Shown: in pieces, positions 8,489-15,742 of the stretch
Position numbering within the stretch: the stretch's first letter is position 1
Layout: every line of letters begins with the position of its first letter
Assembly: GCA_947501005.1 (NCBI GenBank)
Contig: CANMTU010000001.1
Span: 1,636,501-1,700,500, forward strand
Direction: 5' to 3'
DNA from: an uncultured Erythrobacter sp.
GTDB taxonomy: Bacteria; Pseudomonadota; Alphaproteobacteria; Sphingomonadales; Sphingomonadaceae
DNA: 64,000 bases
Notes under the pieces: generated by a model
The model's input: the letters and a program-made list of their open reading frames with translations, nothing else
The model's database searches: none
Told to the model about the DNA's origin: nothing
Translations under genes and position numbers: made by a program

Positions 8489-9586
8489 ATGAGCAGCAAT
8501 ACCCCTTCCTACACCTACGAACAGGCCGGCGTTTCCATCGAGGCCGGCAATGCGCTGGTCAAGGCGATCGGCCCGCTGGTGCGCGCGACGATGCGGCCCG
8601 GCGCGGATGGCAGCATCGGCGGGTTCGGCGGCTTCTTCGATCCGAAGGCGGCGGGATACAGGGATCCGCTCCTCGTCGCCGGGAATGACGGCGTCGGGAC
8701 CAAGCTCAAGCTCGCGATCGACAGCGACCGGCACGATACGGTCGGCATCGATCTGGTCGCCATGTGCGTGAACGACCTGATCGTCCAGGGCGCCGAACCG
8801 CTGTTCTTTCTCGACTATTTCGCGACCGGCAAGCTGGAAGGCAGCATCGCCGAACGGGTCATCGCCGGGATAGCGGACGGGTGCCGGCAGGCGGGCTGCG
8901 CCCTGATCGGCGGCGAGACGGCGGAAATGCCGGGCATGTATGGCGAAGGGGATTACGACCTCGCGGGCTTCTGCGTCGGCGCGGTGGAGCGGGGGGAACA
9001 GCTTACCGGAGAGCGCGTCGCGCCAGGCCATATCCTGCTCGGCCTTGCCAGTTCGGGCGTGCATTCCAACGGCTATTCGCTGGTCCGGCGGCTGGCGGCG
9101 GACAAGGGCTGGAAACTCAACCGCCCCGCCCTGTTCGATCAGGACCGGCTGCTGATCGATTTCTTGATGGAGCCGACCCGGATCTACGTCCGCTCGGTGC
9201 TGCCGGTGGTGCGCGAGGGGCTGATCGACGCGCTGGCCCATATCACCGGCGGCGGCCTGCTCGAGAATATCCCCCGCGTCCTTCCCACCGGCGCCCATGC
9301 CGAGGTGGATGCCGATGGCTGGGCGCAGGGCGGGTTGATGGCGTTCCTTCAGGCGCAGGGCAATATCGAGCCGGGCGACATGGCGCGCACGTTCAATTGC
9401 GGCATCGGCATGGTGCTGGCGGTCGAACCGGCGCAGGCGGAAATCGTGCGCACCCGCCTCGAAAATGCGGGCGAGACCGTGCTGCCGGTCGGCCGGATCG
9501 TTGCGGGAGAGCGTGGCTGCACGGTGCGCGGATCGCGGGGCACCTGGTCGGCCAAGGCGGACTGGTCGGTGACGCATCATGGCTGA
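8489..9586 (+). CDS. purM: Phosphoribosylformylglycinamidine cyclo-ligase
   Basis: A 365-residue enzyme (E. coli 345) that makes aminoimidazole ribotide from FGAM with ATP, the fifth step of purine synthesis. Motifs seen are [55 protein letters not shown] and [19 protein letters not shown] 8489 ([14 protein letters not shown]) places the AGV motif at the usual distance; ATG 8471 would add six residues and is an alternative. It overlaps purN by 8 bases. Confidence 0.96.
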   Translation: MSSNTPSYTYEQAGVSIEAGNALVKAIGPLVRATMRPGADGSIGGFGGFFDPKAAGYRDPLLVAGNDGVGTKLKLAIDSDRHDTVGIDLVAMCVNDLIVQGAEPLFFLDYFATGKLEGSIAERVIAGIADGCRQAGCALIGGETAEMPGMYGEGDYDLAGFCVGAVERGEQLTGERVAPGHILLGLASSGVHSNGYSLVRRLAADKGWKLNRPALFDQDRLLIDFLMEPTRIYVRSVLPVVREGLIDALAHITGGGLLENIPRVLPTGAHAEVDADGWAQGGLMAFLQAQGNIEPGDMARTFNCGIGMVLAVEPAQAEIVRTRLENAGETVLPVGRIVAGERGCTVRGSRGTWSAKADWSVTHHG

Positions 9587-10547
9587 CAGGGTGCGTGTCG
9601 CCGTGCTCATTTCGGGCCGGGGCACCAACATGGCCGCCCTGCTCTATGCCAGCCGGTTGCCGGACGCGGCCTACGAGATCGTGCTGGTCGCCGCGAACGA
9701 TCCGCAGGCCGCTGGGCTGGACCTCGCCGCCGCCGAGGGGATCGCGACCTTCGCCCTGCCCCATCGCGGCATGGCTCGGGCAGAGCACGATGCCGCCATG
9801 GCGCAGGCCGCCCGCGATGCGGGTGCGGACTATATCGCGCTGGCCGGTTACATGCGTATCCTGGGCGCGGCCTTCGTCGAGGAATGGCAGGGCCGCCTGC
9901 TCAATATTCACCCCTCGCTGCTGCCGAAATATCCGGGACTCGATACCCATGCCCGCGCGATCGCGGCGGGCGATGCGCATGGCGGCGTGTCGGTTCACCT
10001 CGTCACCGGCGAACTCGACGCGGGCGAGGTGCTGGGGGCAATCCCGGTCGCCATCCTGCCGGGCGATACCGCCGAAAATCTCGCCGCGCGCGTGCTGTTC
10101 GCCGAACATCAGCTCTACCCCCGCGTGCTTGGCGAATATGTCTCGCGCGGGCAGGATGGGGCGCGGCTGCTCGAACAGGTAAGGTCGCTGGCGCTGGCCT
10201 TGCCGAAAACGCATGAGCGGGAGAGCCACGGCGCCCCCGGCTGGCGCGCGGGTTCGGAAAAATCCGGCCGGTATTTCGCCTATTTCAACGACCGGCACCA
10301 CGGGTCGGAACACATCGCCCTGCTCGTCAAGACCGGCAGCATGGACGAATTGCTCGAACTGGTGGAGGCACAGAAGGACGCCTATTTCAAGCCTGCCTAT
10401 TACGGGGCGTCGGGCTGGATCGGCATCATCCTCAACCGGCCGGAACTGGACTGGGACAATGTCGCGGACTGGCTCGAGCGCAGTTGGCGCGCTGTCGCCC
10501 CGAAAAGCGCCGTTGCGCGCGTGCCTGCCACTGGCGACATCGGCTGA
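9579..10547 (+). CDS. purN: Phosphoribosylglycinamide formyltransferase fused to a MmcQ/YjbR-like domain
   Basis: A 322-residue two-domain protein. Residues 1 to about 195 are PurN, which formylates GAR from 10-formyl-[22 protein letters not shown] with Asn109 and His111, and Asp147 in ELDAGEVLG, equivalent to the catalytic Asn-His-Asp of the family. From about residue 197, [44 protein letters not shown] and [13 protein letters not shown] match the MmcQ/YjbR fold, normally a separate protein of about 115 residues with a CyaY-like DNA-binding fold. There is no stop or frameshift between the parts, so this is a real fusion in this sequence. The purpose of the second domain is unknown. Confidence 0.93.
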   Translation: MADRVRVAVLISGRGTNMAALLYASRLPDAAYEIVLVAANDPQAAGLDLAAAEGIATFALPHRGMARAEHDAAMAQAARDAGADYIALAGYMRILGAAFVEEWQGRLLNIHPSLLPKYPGLDTHARAIAAGDAHGGVSVHLVTGELDAGEVLGAIPVAILPGDTAENLAARVLFAEHQLYPRVLGEYVSRGQDGARLLEQVRSLALALPKTHERESHGAPGWRAGSEKSGRYFAYFNDRHHGSEHIALLVKTGSMDELLELVEAQKDAYFKPAYYGASGWIGIILNRPELDWDNVADWLERSWRAVAPKSAVARVPATGDIG

Positions 10548-10549
10548 CG

Positions 10550-10744
10550 ATGCGCGGGCCCCTGTTCTTCGGCGTCGCCATTGCCGGGCTTGCCCTGATC
10601 GCGTGGCAGGCCGGCGACGAAGGCGATACCGGCGGCCCCGGCACGTTCGGGTCGATCCTGATCGTGGCGGCGGTGTTCCTCGCTCTTCATACCCTGCGCC
10701 ACCTCTATTATCGCGTGTCCGGCAAGCGGGACGGGCGGCGATGA
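10550..10744 (+). CDS. Small two-helix membrane protein
   Basis: A 64-residue protein with two hydrophobic helices (LFFGVAIAGLALIAWQAG and FGSILIVAAVFLALHTLRHLYY), separated by a Gly/Asp-rich loop, and a basic C-terminus (RVSGKRDGRR). It starts 2 bases after purN and overlaps the sulfotransferase start (ATGA at 10741-10744). It is therefore part of the same transcription unit. No known family recognised. Confidence 0.6.
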   Translation: MRGPLFFGVAIAGLALIAWQAGDEGDTGGPGTFGSILIVAAVFLALHTLRHLYYRVSGKRDGRR

Positions 10745-11967
10745 GCGCCGCCCCACCCCGCCCGCATCCCTTGGCCCGCTCGACCTTCGCGCAAAAGGCT
10801 GACCGGGCAATCGAGCAGATCTGGCGCCGGGGCCTGGCGGAAAAGCCGCGCCTCGATCCGGACTATCTCTGGCCGATCGGGGCGAAGGGCTTTTCGCGCG
10901 CAGACGAGGTCTCGATCCGCTCATCCGAGGAGGTCGCCGATTTTCGGGAGCGGCTCGACCGGTTGTGCCGCGCTTTGCGCGAGGAAGCGCAGCTGAATGC
11001 GCTGGGCCATACGATGGCCTATGGCCAGCTCAAGAAAGCGATCCGCGAGCGGCATGCGCTGGGCCGGTTGTGGCGACGGCAGCCCGAACGGGCGCGCACC
11101 GCGATCGCCCCGCCGATCCTCGTCATCGGGCAGATGCGGTCGGGCACGACGCGGGTTCACCGCTTGCTCGCCGCCGATCCGCGCCATGTCGCGACCCGGT
11201 TCTGCGACAGCCACCACCCGGTACCCGTTTCGCCGGATATCCGGCCGTTGGTGTCGCGCGCGGTGCTGGCGCTGGCGCGACGGATCAATCCCTGGCTCGA
11301 TACGCTGCACCCCTTCTCGCCCCGCCGGGGGGACGAGGAAATCGGCTGGCTGGCCGCCGCCCTGTCGCCCCCGTCTTACGAGGCGCAGTGGCATATCCCC
11401 TCCTTCGTGCGGTGGAGCGAACGGCGCGATCCTGCGCCCGTCTATGCCGAGTTCGCCCGCATCCTGCGGACCGACGCGGACCATGCCGGCAATGCCCACC
11501 GCCCCCGGGTGATGAAATGCCCGCAATTTTCCGAGGATATGTCCGCCCTGCTTGGCGTATTTCCCGACGCCCGGCTGGTACTGACGCAGCGCGACGACCG
11601 GCCGATGTGGGAAAGCACCGTCTCGATGGTGGCGGGGCAAAGCGCCTACCAGTCCGACGCGCTCGATCTCGCGACTATCGAACAGGAATGGCACCGCCGG
11701 ATCGCACACCGCAACCGCCGGTTGCGCGCGGCTCTTGCGAATGCCGATGCCCCGCTCTGCCGGGTGGCGTTCGACGATCTGAACGAGGACTGGCGGGGCG
11801 AAATGCACCGCGTGTACGACGCATTCGGGATCGAGATGACCGGCGAAGCCCTCGAGGCGATGGAAGCGGAGGTGTCGCGCAGCGAGAGCGAGGGTCATGT
11901 GAGCCACCGCGCCCAGGTCGAGGCGTTCGGTCTCGGCACGTCGCCGGGCCAGCGCCTGCGCGCCTAG
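10741..11967 (+). CDS. Sulfotransferase family protein
   Basis: A 408-residue protein with a 5'-phosphosulfate-binding-like loop PILVIGQMRSGTTRVHRLLA in the middle third, which fits the PAPS loop of bacterial sulfotransferase-like proteins. Further on, PRVMKCPQFSEDM and DARLVLTQRDDRPMWESTVSM resemble the 3'-phosphate-binding RD-P--S region. The N-terminal about 110 residues are helical and of unknown role, as in the long bacterial sulfotransferase family. Substrate unknown. ATG 10741 overlaps the previous stop; its own TAG is shared with the convergent gene (CTAG 11964-11967). Confidence 0.8.
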   Translation: MSAAPPRPHPLARSTFAQKADRAIEQIWRRGLAEKPRLDPDYLWPIGAKGFSRADEVSIRSSEEVADFRERLDRLCRALREEAQLNALGHTMAYGQLKKAIRERHALGRLWRRQPERARTAIAPPILVIGQMRSGTTRVHRLLAADPRHVATRFCDSHHPVPVSPDIRPLVSRAVLALARRINPWLDTLHPFSPRRGDEEIGWLAAALSPPSYEAQWHIPSFVRWSERRDPAPVYAEFARILRTDADHAGNAHRPRVMKCPQFSEDMSALLGVFPDARLVLTQRDDRPMWESTVSMVAGQSAYQSDALDLATIEQEWHRRIAHRNRRLRAALANADAPLCRVAFDDLNEDWRGEMHRVYDAFGIEMTGEALEAMEAEVSRSESEGHVSHRAQVEAFGLGTSPGQRLRA

Positions 11968-12398
11968 CCGGGTCGCGTTTCGGGCGTTCCTGCCTCGTTC
12001 GGCAGGCCGTGCGGGGGCGGCTTGTGCCCCGTTTCCTGTGTGGCTTCGATCTGGCTGATCGCATCCCCATCGAAGGTGACGCGCCAGAATGTCGGCCCGC
12101 CCGACCGCGCATGAGTGCCCGAATGATGCATTCGAACGAGGATGTCGTCCGCATGATGATCCAGCGTATCGATGGTGATTTGCGGGTTGCCGTTTTCCTG
12201 GCGAAATTCCCGGTCGCGCAAAAGGAACCCGCCCCGGCCGACGGTTTTCTTCAGCCCTACCTCGGTCACCACCAGATCGGGCGCGAGGCAATCAGCCGCA
12301 GCCTGTTCGTCGCCCGAATTGATATGGCTCACCAACCGGCGCACGACGCGCTCGTGCCGCGCCTTGCGACCGAATTGCCAAAGTGCGAAATTTCCCAT
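11964..12398 (-). CDS. SnoaL-like / NTF2-fold protein
   Basis: A 144-residue protein with the NTF2-like pattern: an N-terminal helix (HERVVRRLVSHINSGD), DCLAPDLVVTEVG, then alternating beta strands ending in THARSGGPTFWRVTFDGDAISQIEA. This fold covers small enzymes and binding proteins, so no reaction can be named. The start ATG at 12398 sits only 12 bases from a good -10 hexamer, so the mRNA leader may be a few bases only. The gene stands alone. Confidence 0.6.
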   Translation of the reverse strand: MGNFALWQFGRKARHERVVRRLVSHINSGDEQAAADCLAPDLVVTEVGLKKTVGRGGFLLRDREFRQENGNPQITIDTLDHHADDILVRMHHSGTHARSGGPTFWRVTFDGDAISQIEATQETGHKPPPHGLPNEAGTPETRPG

Positions 12399-12432
12399 CC
12401 TGCCAACGCATTATCACGGCGCGGCAGGATGG
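12395..12432. promoter_or_regulatory. 10-bp perfect inverted repeat across the SnoaL-like gene's promoter
   Basis: CCATCCTGCC at 12395-12404 and GGCAGGATGG at 12423-12432 are exact complements 18 bases apart. The arms flank the -10 box and reach both the -35 edge and the start codon of the gene on the minus strand. The position is what an operator for a dimeric repressor would have. No matching regulator was recognised nearby. Confidence 0.45.
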
Positions 12433-12437
12433 ACCAA
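12410..12437 (-). promoter_or_regulatory. Predicted promoter for the SnoaL-like gene
   Basis: Reading the minus strand, TTGGTC (12437-12432) and GATAAT (12415-12410) are separated by 16 bases. The -10 matches 5 of 6 consensus bases. The start codon (12398-12396) begins 12 bases after the -10, implying a nearly leaderless transcript. Prediction only. Confidence 0.4.
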
Positions 12438-12452
12438 TAGCGAATGTTAATC

Positions 12453-12475
12453 CCGGTTATCGTAAAAGTAACCGG
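12453..12475 (-). terminator. Weak hairpin downstream of ndk
   Basis: CCGGTTA (12453-12459) and TAACCGG (12469-12475) form a 7-bp stem with a 9-base loop just after the ndk stop. A competing AACCGG/CCGGTT pairing also exists. There is no clear U-tract, so termination is uncertain. Confidence 0.3.
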
Positions 12476-12488
12476 TTCCCGGTCCGGT

Positions 12489-12911
12489 TCAGCCGACCAG
12501 TTCGTCCTCGTCGAAGAAGAAGCGGATTTCCTTGTCCGCATTCTCGTCGCTGTCCGAACCGTGGACCGAGTTCGCCTCGATGCTTTCGGCATAGGCCTTC
12601 CGGATGGTGCCTTCGTCGGCATCGGCCGGATTGGTCGCGCCCATGACGTCGCGGTTGCGCTTCACGGCATCTTCGCCTTCGAGCACCTGCACCACGACCG
12701 GGCCGCTGACCATGAAGTCGACCAGTTCGCCGTAGAACGGCCGTTCCTTGTGCACTTCGTAGAAGCCTTCGGCCTGCTGCCGGGTCATCTGGATGCGCTT
12801 GGACGCGACGACGCGCAGGCCGGCCTCTTCCAGCATCTTGGTGACCGCGCCGGTCAGGTTGCGGCGGGTGGCATCGGGCTTGATGATCGAAAAGGTGCGG
12901 GTAACCGCCAT
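12489..12911 (-). CDS. ndk: Nucleoside diphosphate kinase
   Basis: A 140-residue enzyme of normal length that transfers gamma-phosphate among NTPs through a phosphohistidine. Seen: FSIIKPDA near the N-terminus, [20 protein letters not shown], and NSVHGSDS with the active-site His117. It closes the minus-strand pepA-DUF2256-holC-lipoprotein series but is 76 bases from the lipoprotein gene and may have its own promoter. Confidence 0.97.
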   Translation of the reverse strand: MAVTRTFSIIKPDATRRNLTGAVTKMLEEAGLRVVASKRIQMTRQQAEGFYEVHKERPFYGELVDFMVSGPVVVQVLEGEDAVKRNRDVMGATNPADADEGTIRKAYAESIEANSVHGSDSDENADKEIRFFFDEDELVG

Positions 12912-12987
12912 GCTGGTGTCCTTCGAAATGTAAGGGGAAACAATCGCGCGCGCCCTAGCGCCGAGGGGGCGCGCGGGCAAGCCCTGC

Positions 12988-13509
12988 TTAGAACGCCTTG
13001 CCGACGACGAGTTGCGCTTTGGTTAGCGGACCATCGCGGCGGGCCGTCAGCGAGAAGCGCAGTTGCAACGCCCGATTCTCCCCGCCGAGCGTGCGGTTGT
13101 CCTGCCCTTCGATGTCGATATGGGGCACGATGCCGGCCTTGCGCGCCTGTCCACGGTAGAAATCGGTGACGGCGTCGACCGGCGCGCCGGTCGCGAAGTC
13201 GAGATAGACCAGCCGGCCGTCCCCCTGTTCGACGCGGGTGTTGTGCACAATCTCGGCATCGGGAAAGGCGGTGAAGGGTTCGGGCAAGGCAACCGGAAGG
13301 CGCTCGCCGGCAGCCAGCCTCGTGGTGGTTCCCTGCGCATCGGTATGCTCGGCGGACACCGCGCCGGTCGCGGGATCGATGTCGTAGCGGGCCGGTTGGC
13401 CAAGACGCGACTGCTGCGTGGCGGCGGGATCCTCGCCGGGTTCCTGCGATCCGCACGCGACCAGTGCGAGCGCGCAGAGCGGCAGGAGAAGCGGAAAGCG
13501 GCAGGCCAT
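12988..13509 (-). CDS. Putative lipoprotein of unknown function
   Basis: A 173-residue protein with a signal peptide and lipobox, [19 protein letters not shown], so it should be processed by Lsp at the Cys and anchored to a membrane. The mature part is acidic near its start ([13 protein letters not shown]). It then has a beta-rich domain with [20 protein letters not shown] and [24 protein letters not shown] do not recognise a family. It sits between holC and ndk on the same strand. Confidence 0.65.
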   Translation of the reverse strand: MACRFPLLLPLCALALVACGSQEPGEDPAATQQSRLGQPARYDIDPATGAVSAEHTDAQGTTTRLAAGERLPVALPEPFTAFPDAEIVHNTRVEQGDGRLVYLDFATGAPVDAVTDFYRGQARKAGIVPHIDIEGQDNRTLGGENRALQLRFSLTARRDGPLTKAQLVVGKAF

Positions 13510-13541
13510 GCCTCACCGACGGGTGACGGGAGCGCCGGTTC

Positions 13542-13982
13542 CTAGCCCGCCAGTTTCCAGCGCCCGCGCTCGTCCTGCTTGAAGAATCGCCGCTCGATAT
13601 CGTCGCGGCCGGCGAAACCGCGCCAGAGTTCGCGCGCGGCCCCGGTGGCGCCATCGCCGAACAGCAGCATCGCCCGCGCGAACGCCGCCGCATCCTCGCG
13701 CCATTCGCCGTCGGCCAGCAGTGCCATGGCGGCATCGTTCGCCCTGTCGCAGCTCTCGCCGATGAGGATCGGCTGGCGCGCGGCATGCGGCGCCCCGGCC
13801 ACGCCATGCGCTAGGAAAGCGGGCGGGTCCTGTGCCCAGAGCGCCTCGGACAGGCGTGTGCGCAATCCCTCGTCGCGGGCGGCAATGCTCAGCCGCGCGC
13901 CGCTTTCCAGCACCTTGCCCGCCAGCAGCGGGACGACGCGTTCGACCGGATCGCGGGAAAGCTGGTAGAAATCGACCTGCAT
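13542..13982 (-). CDS. holC: DNA polymerase III chi subunit
   Basis: A 146-residue protein. It begins MQVDFYQLSRDPVERVVPLLAGKVLESGARL and has an ALWAQDPPAFLAHG segment followed by PILIG, the HolC layout of short Rossmann-like strands. Chi links the clamp loader to SSB on lagging-strand DNA. ATG 13982 is the natural first residue of the family; a longer frame upstream exists but would run into the neighbouring gene. The C-terminal WKLAG ending is typical of alphaproteobacterial chi. It lies downstream of pepA, a common pairing in proteobacteria. Confidence 0.88.
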   Translation of the reverse strand: MQVDFYQLSRDPVERVVPLLAGKVLESGARLSIAARDEGLRTRLSEALWAQDPPAFLAHGVAGAPHAARQPILIGESCDRANDAAMALLADGEWREDAAAFARAMLLFGDGATGAARELWRGFAGRDDIERRFFKQDERGRWKLAG

Positions 13983-13986
13983 CGCC

Positions 13987-14148
13987 CTAGCCCCCTCCCT
14001 CGCCGGCACTCTTGTTGCGGCGGCAGCGTTCGGAACAGAACTTCACCGCGTCCCAGTCCCGCGCCCATTTCTTGCGCCACGCGAAGTCGAGGCCGCAGGC
14101 GGCGCAGGCCTTGGTCGGAAGATCGCCCTTGCGACGCATCTTCGCCAT
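13987..14148 (-). CDS. DUF2256 protein, 53 residues
   Basis: A short gene between pepA and holC. Translation: MAKMRRKGDLPTKACAACG, then LDFAWRKKWARDWDAVKFC and SERCRRNKSAGEGGG. Two Cys pairs (CAAC and CSERC) suggest a zinc knuckle, and the whole sequence fits the DUF2256 family. Function unknown. It starts at ATG 14148 and its stop (TAG 13989-13987) lies 5 bases before holC begins, so it is probably co-transcribed with both neighbours. Confidence 0.85.
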   Translation of the reverse strand: MAKMRRKGDLPTKACAACGLDFAWRKKWARDWDAVKFCSERCRRNKSAGEGGG

Positions 14149-14181
14149 TGCCCGCGCCCCCGAACCTGCTTCGCCGCCGGA

Positions 14182-15642
14182 TCAGGCCTCGACAGTGTCG
14201 GCGATCAGCGTGTCGATCAGCCGCACGCCGAAACCGGTCGCGCCCTTGCCCCAGGTGCGGCCGGGCTTGTCCGACCAGACCATGCCGGCGACGTCGCAAT
14301 GCACCCACGGCGTGCCGTCGGCGATGAAGCGTTGCAGGAACTGCGCCGCGGTGATCGAACCGGCCGCGCGACCGCCGATGTTTTTCATATCGGCGATCGG
14401 GCTGTCGAGCAGCTTGTCGTAGGCCGGGCCGATCGGCAGGCGCCACACCTTGTCGCCGCTCTTGATGCCGGCGGCGGAAAGATCGGCGCAGAGCTGGTCG
14501 TCATTGGAGAAGATGCCGGCATATTCATGGCCTAGCGCAACGATCATCGCACCGGTCAGCGTGGCGAAATCCACCACGCGGGCAGGCTGGAATTCCTCCT
14601 GCGTCCAGTGCAGGGCATCGGCCAGCACCAGCCGCCCTTCGGCATCGGTATTGAGCACTTCGATGGTCTGCCCGCTCATGCTGGTGACCACGTCGCTCGG
14701 CCGCAGGGCGTTGCCGTCGGGCATGTTCTCGACGAGGCCCATCACGCCGACCACATTGGCCTTGGCCTTGCGCTTGACGAGGGCGAGCATGCCGCCCGCG
14801 ACCGCGCCCGCGCCGCCCATGTCCCATTTCATGTCTTCCATACCGGCACCCGGCTTGATCGAGATGCCGCCGGAATCGAAGGTGACGCCCTTGCCGACGA
14901 AAGCGGTCGGGGCCTCGCCCTGCGTGCCGCCGTTCCAGCGGATCGCCAGCAGGCGCGATTCCCGCGCCGAGCCCTGACCGACGCTGAGCAGCGAACCCAT
15001 GCCGAGTTCCTCCATCTGCGCATCGTCGAGCACGATGATTTCGGCTCCGGTCCCCTCGAACCGGTTGCGGCAACGCGCGACGAAGCTTTCGGGATAGAGG
15101 ATGTTGGCCGGTTCGGTAATCAGTTCGCGTGTGAATTCGACGCCGTCCGCCAGATGGCCGGCCCGCTCCCAAGCGGCTTCCGCCCCGTCGGGCGCGCCGA
15201 CCACGGTGACGGTTTCGAGCGTGATCTTCTGCTCGTCCTTCATCTTGGTGCGATAGACGTCGAAGCGCCAGTTGCGCAGCCGCACGCCAAGCAAGACATG
15301 CGCGGCTTCCTCGGCCGACAGGTTCGCCTGAGTGAAATCGAGGACCAGTTCCTCGACCCCGATGCTCTGGTATTTCGCGGCCAGCGCGGCACCAGACTTT
15401 TCGAGATTGGCGAGCCGTTCCTCGGCATCGGGTTTGCCGGCGCCCGCAATCGCCAGCCGCGCGACCGTATCGCCGCTTTCCTCGAACCCGTCGAAAACCT
15501 GCCCGGCACTGCCCTTGAAGCGGGCGGCTTCGGCGCCTTCGCGCATGGCGCGCGACAGGTTTGATGGCAGCTTGCCCTTGTCGGCGATCTGCGCAATGAG
15601 GCGCGCCGCCTGGGGACGGGTCTGGCTGAACTGGATGTGCAT
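14182..15642 (-). CDS. pepA: Leucyl aminopeptidase (M17)
   Basis: A 486-residue cytosolic metallopeptidase. The M17 catalytic region is intact: FVGKGVTFDSGGISIKP with the metal-binding Lys/Asp, MKWDMGGAGAVAGGM, and NTDAEGRLVLADAL with metal-binding Asp and Glu. ATG 15642 (MHIQFSQTRPQAARLI) gives the normal N-terminal domain. PepA forms hexamers and recycles peptides; in E. coli it also binds DNA, which cannot be judged here. It heads the minus-strand pepA-DUF2256-holC group and is divergent from lptD. Confidence 0.95.
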   Translation of the reverse strand: MHIQFSQTRPQAARLIAQIADKGKLPSNLSRAMREGAEAARFKGSAGQVFDGFEESGDTVARLAIAGAGKPDAEERLANLEKSGAALAAKYQSIGVEELVLDFTQANLSAEEAAHVLLGVRLRNWRFDVYRTKMKDEQKITLETVTVVGAPDGAEAAWERAGHLADGVEFTRELITEPANILYPESFVARCRNRFEGTGAEIIVLDDAQMEELGMGSLLSVGQGSARESRLLAIRWNGGTQGEAPTAFVGKGVTFDSGGISIKPGAGMEDMKWDMGGAGAVAGGMLALVKRKAKANVVGVMGLVENMPDGNALRPSDVVTSMSGQTIEVLNTDAEGRLVLADALHWTQEEFQPARVVDFATLTGAMIVALGHEYAGIFSNDDQLCADLSAAGIKSGDKVWRLPIGPAYDKLLDSPIADMKNIGGRAAGSITAAQFLQRFIADGTPWVHCDVAGMVWSDKPGRTWGKGATGFGVRLIDTLIADTVEA

Positions 15643-15742
15643 GGGAACTCCTGAAAACTTGGGTGCGCGCAGTCTTGCGGACGGGACCGGGGCTGCGTCG
15701 TTGCCGATTGCAGTTAGGAGTGCGCAATGCGATAGGCAAGCG

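Noticed and set aside
7850..9631. A 593-codon open frame on the minus strand
   Set aside because: It is antisense to purM and out of frame with the exported protein gene; no motifs.
15332..15742. N-terminal extension of the lptD frame
   Set aside because: The extension overlaps pepA on the other strand and precedes a good signal peptide; the start at 15743 is better.
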